Shown here: positions 63,163 to 64,000 of the stretch, piece by piece
How the letters are laid out: every line of letters starts with the position of its first letter
Position numbering within the stretch: position 1 is the first letter of the stretch
NCBI GenBank assembly: GCA_023957575.1
Contig: JAMLGU010000009.1
Span: 60,943-124,942, forward strand
Direction: 5' to 3'
DNA length: 64,000 nucleotides
Source: Chitinophagaceae bacterium
GTDB taxonomy: Bacteria > Bacteroidota > Bacteroidia > Chitinophagales > Chitinophagaceae
Notes under the pieces: generated by a model
Told to the model about the DNA's origin: nothing
The model's database searches: none
What the model saw: the letters and a program-made list of their open reading frames with translations, nothing else
Position numbers and translations under genes: made by a program

Positions 63163-64000
63163 TCAATCTATCTTTTCGGGTCGCATCTGAGGGAAGAACA
63201 ATACATCCTGAATGGAAGGCTGATTGGTGAGCAGCATGGTAAGCCTGTCAATGCCAAATCCAATACCCGACATAGGCGGCATACCATATTCCATGGCACG
63301 TAGAAAATCGTAATCAATGTACATTGCTTCTTCATCGCCTCGCTGCATCAGTTTTGCCTGCTCTTCAAAGCGTTCTCTTTGCTCCACTGGGTCATTTAGC
63401 TCACTGTAAGCATTGGCTATTTCCTTACCATTAATCATCAGTTCAAACCGTTCTACCAATCCCGGTTTGCTCCGATGCTTTTTGGTGAGCGGACTCATTT
63501 CCACCGGATAGTCAATAATAAAGGTCGGCTGCACATAGTGGTCTTCGCATTTTTCTCCAAAGATGGCATCCACCAATTTTCCCTTACCCATTGTTTTGTC
63601 CACATGAATATTCAATTCATCGCACACTTTGCGCAAACCCTCCTCATCCATCCGGCTGATGTCAAAACCGGTGTGCTCTTTAATGGCATCATAGATTGAA
63701 ATCCGTTTGAAAGGCGCTTTGAAAGAAATAATTTTATCTCCTACCTGCACATCAGTGGTGCCACATACAGCTATTGCTGCCTTTTCAAGCATAGTTTCGG
63801 TGGTCTCCATCATCCAGAAATAATCCTTGTAAGCCACATAAAATTCCAGAATCGTAAATTCAGGGTTATGGGTTCTGTCCATTCCTTCATTACGGAAGTT
63901 GCGGCTAAACTCATATACCCAATCCAATCCGCCTACTACTAATCTTTTTAAATACAACTCATTGGCAATACGCAGATAAAAAGGAACATCAAGCGCATTG
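63163..64000 (-). CDS. lysS: Lysine--tRNA ligase (partial, runs off the window)
   Basis: About 279 C-terminal residues are present and the frame stays open to the window edge. [20 protein letters not shown] and [20 protein letters not shown] are class II motif 2 of LysRS, and [20 protein letters not shown] is motif 3. The end ([11 protein letters not shown]) is normal. It charges tRNA-Lys. An ATG at 63,957 is internal and not the start; the N-terminal OB-fold domain lies beyond 64,000. Confidence 0.95.
   Translation of the reverse strand, partial: NALDVPFYLRIANELYLKRLVVGGLDWVYEFSRNFRNEGMDRTHNPEFTILEFYVAYKDYFWMMETTETMLEKAAIAVCGTTDVQVGDKIISFKAPFKRISIYDAIKEHTGFDISRMDEEGLRKVCDELNIHVDKTMGKGKLVDAIFGEKCEDHYVQPTFIIDYPVEMSPLTKKHRSKPGLVERFELMINGKEIANAYSELNDPVEQRERFEEQAKLMQRGDEEAMYIDYDFLRAMEYGMPPMSGIGFGIDRLTMLLTNQPSIQDVLFFPQMRPEKID

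Overview
The window comes from a member of the Bacteroidota, most likely the Chitinophagaceae or a close relative. The evidence is: promoters of the TAnnTTTG type and few Shine-Dalgarno sites; gldC; an UpxY-type NusG paralogue heading a polysaccharide operon; a flexirubin-like aryl-polyene cluster; the long IspG form with an inserted domain; DUF4290, DUF3078 and DUF5522 proteins; and two secreted sulfatases. Base composition in the clean part is AT-rich, roughly 40% GC by eye. No rRNA, tRNA or CRISPR array was seen.

Positions 1-1,640 hold nothing that reads as genes. They are T-rich, G-poor noise with adapter-like words. From about 1,640 to 17,000 a minus-strand surface-polysaccharide locus can be read, but every gene is broken by many frameshifts. 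By piecing frames together I recover, from right to left: UDP-xylose synthase, UDP-glucose dehydrogenase, an SLBB export protein, a Wzz-like chain-length protein, two tandem FdtA/QdtA ketoisomerases, a GNAT acetyltransferase, a FemAB-like protein, a DUF1016 PDDEXK nuclease, an AlbA_2/HATPase protein, a DegT aminotransferase, a Wzx flippase and a GT2 glycosyltransferase. The damage starts abruptly near 17 kb and grows leftwards, so I think it is consensus error at a poorly covered contig end, not real gene decay.

Positions 17,038-20,733 are the intact head of the same operon: UpxY-like antiterminator, RmlB, a four-helix-bundle gene with an amber codon, RmlA and a hexapeptide acetyltransferase. 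With the broken genes they make a dTDP-3-acylamino-3,6-dideoxyhexose pathway (RmlA, RmlB, FdtA/QdtA, DegT, FdtC/QdtC-like) plus UDP-xylose supply.

Positions 21,108-33,701 are a plus-strand type II fatty-acid/polyketide cluster of the flexirubin/aryl-polyene kind. It holds an acyltransferase, two hotdog dehydratases with complementary halves of the usual active site, a thioesterase, two complete ketosynthases, a chain-length-factor-like ketosynthase with no catalytic triad, a degenerate ketosynthase fragment, an ACP, a methyltransferase, a WxWxIP flavin halogenase, a polysaccharide deacetylase, a LolA-like carrier and a lipoprotein. It lacks an aromatic ammonia-lyase, an aryl-CoA ligase, a ketoreductase, DarA/DarB and an MMPL exporter. 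A DJ-1/PfpI gene and an ORF6N remnant sit inside it.

Positions 33,710-64,000 are mostly housekeeping and cell-envelope genes: alanine dehydrogenase, TsaE, a copper ATPase, RecQ, IspG, a YhhN protein, two sulfatases flanking a lipid kinase and RNase HII, NAD kinase, a BamA-like protein, a CBS protein, an alpha/beta hydrolase, CvpA, YqeY, GldC, a glycosyltransferase-like protein, DUF4290, a TonB receptor with a small conserved partner, an alkyltransferase-like protein, DUF5522, TrmB, DUF3078, GltX, a GH2 enzyme and a partial LysS. Heptanucleotide repeat arrays recur between genes across the window, several with the core TTARAC.
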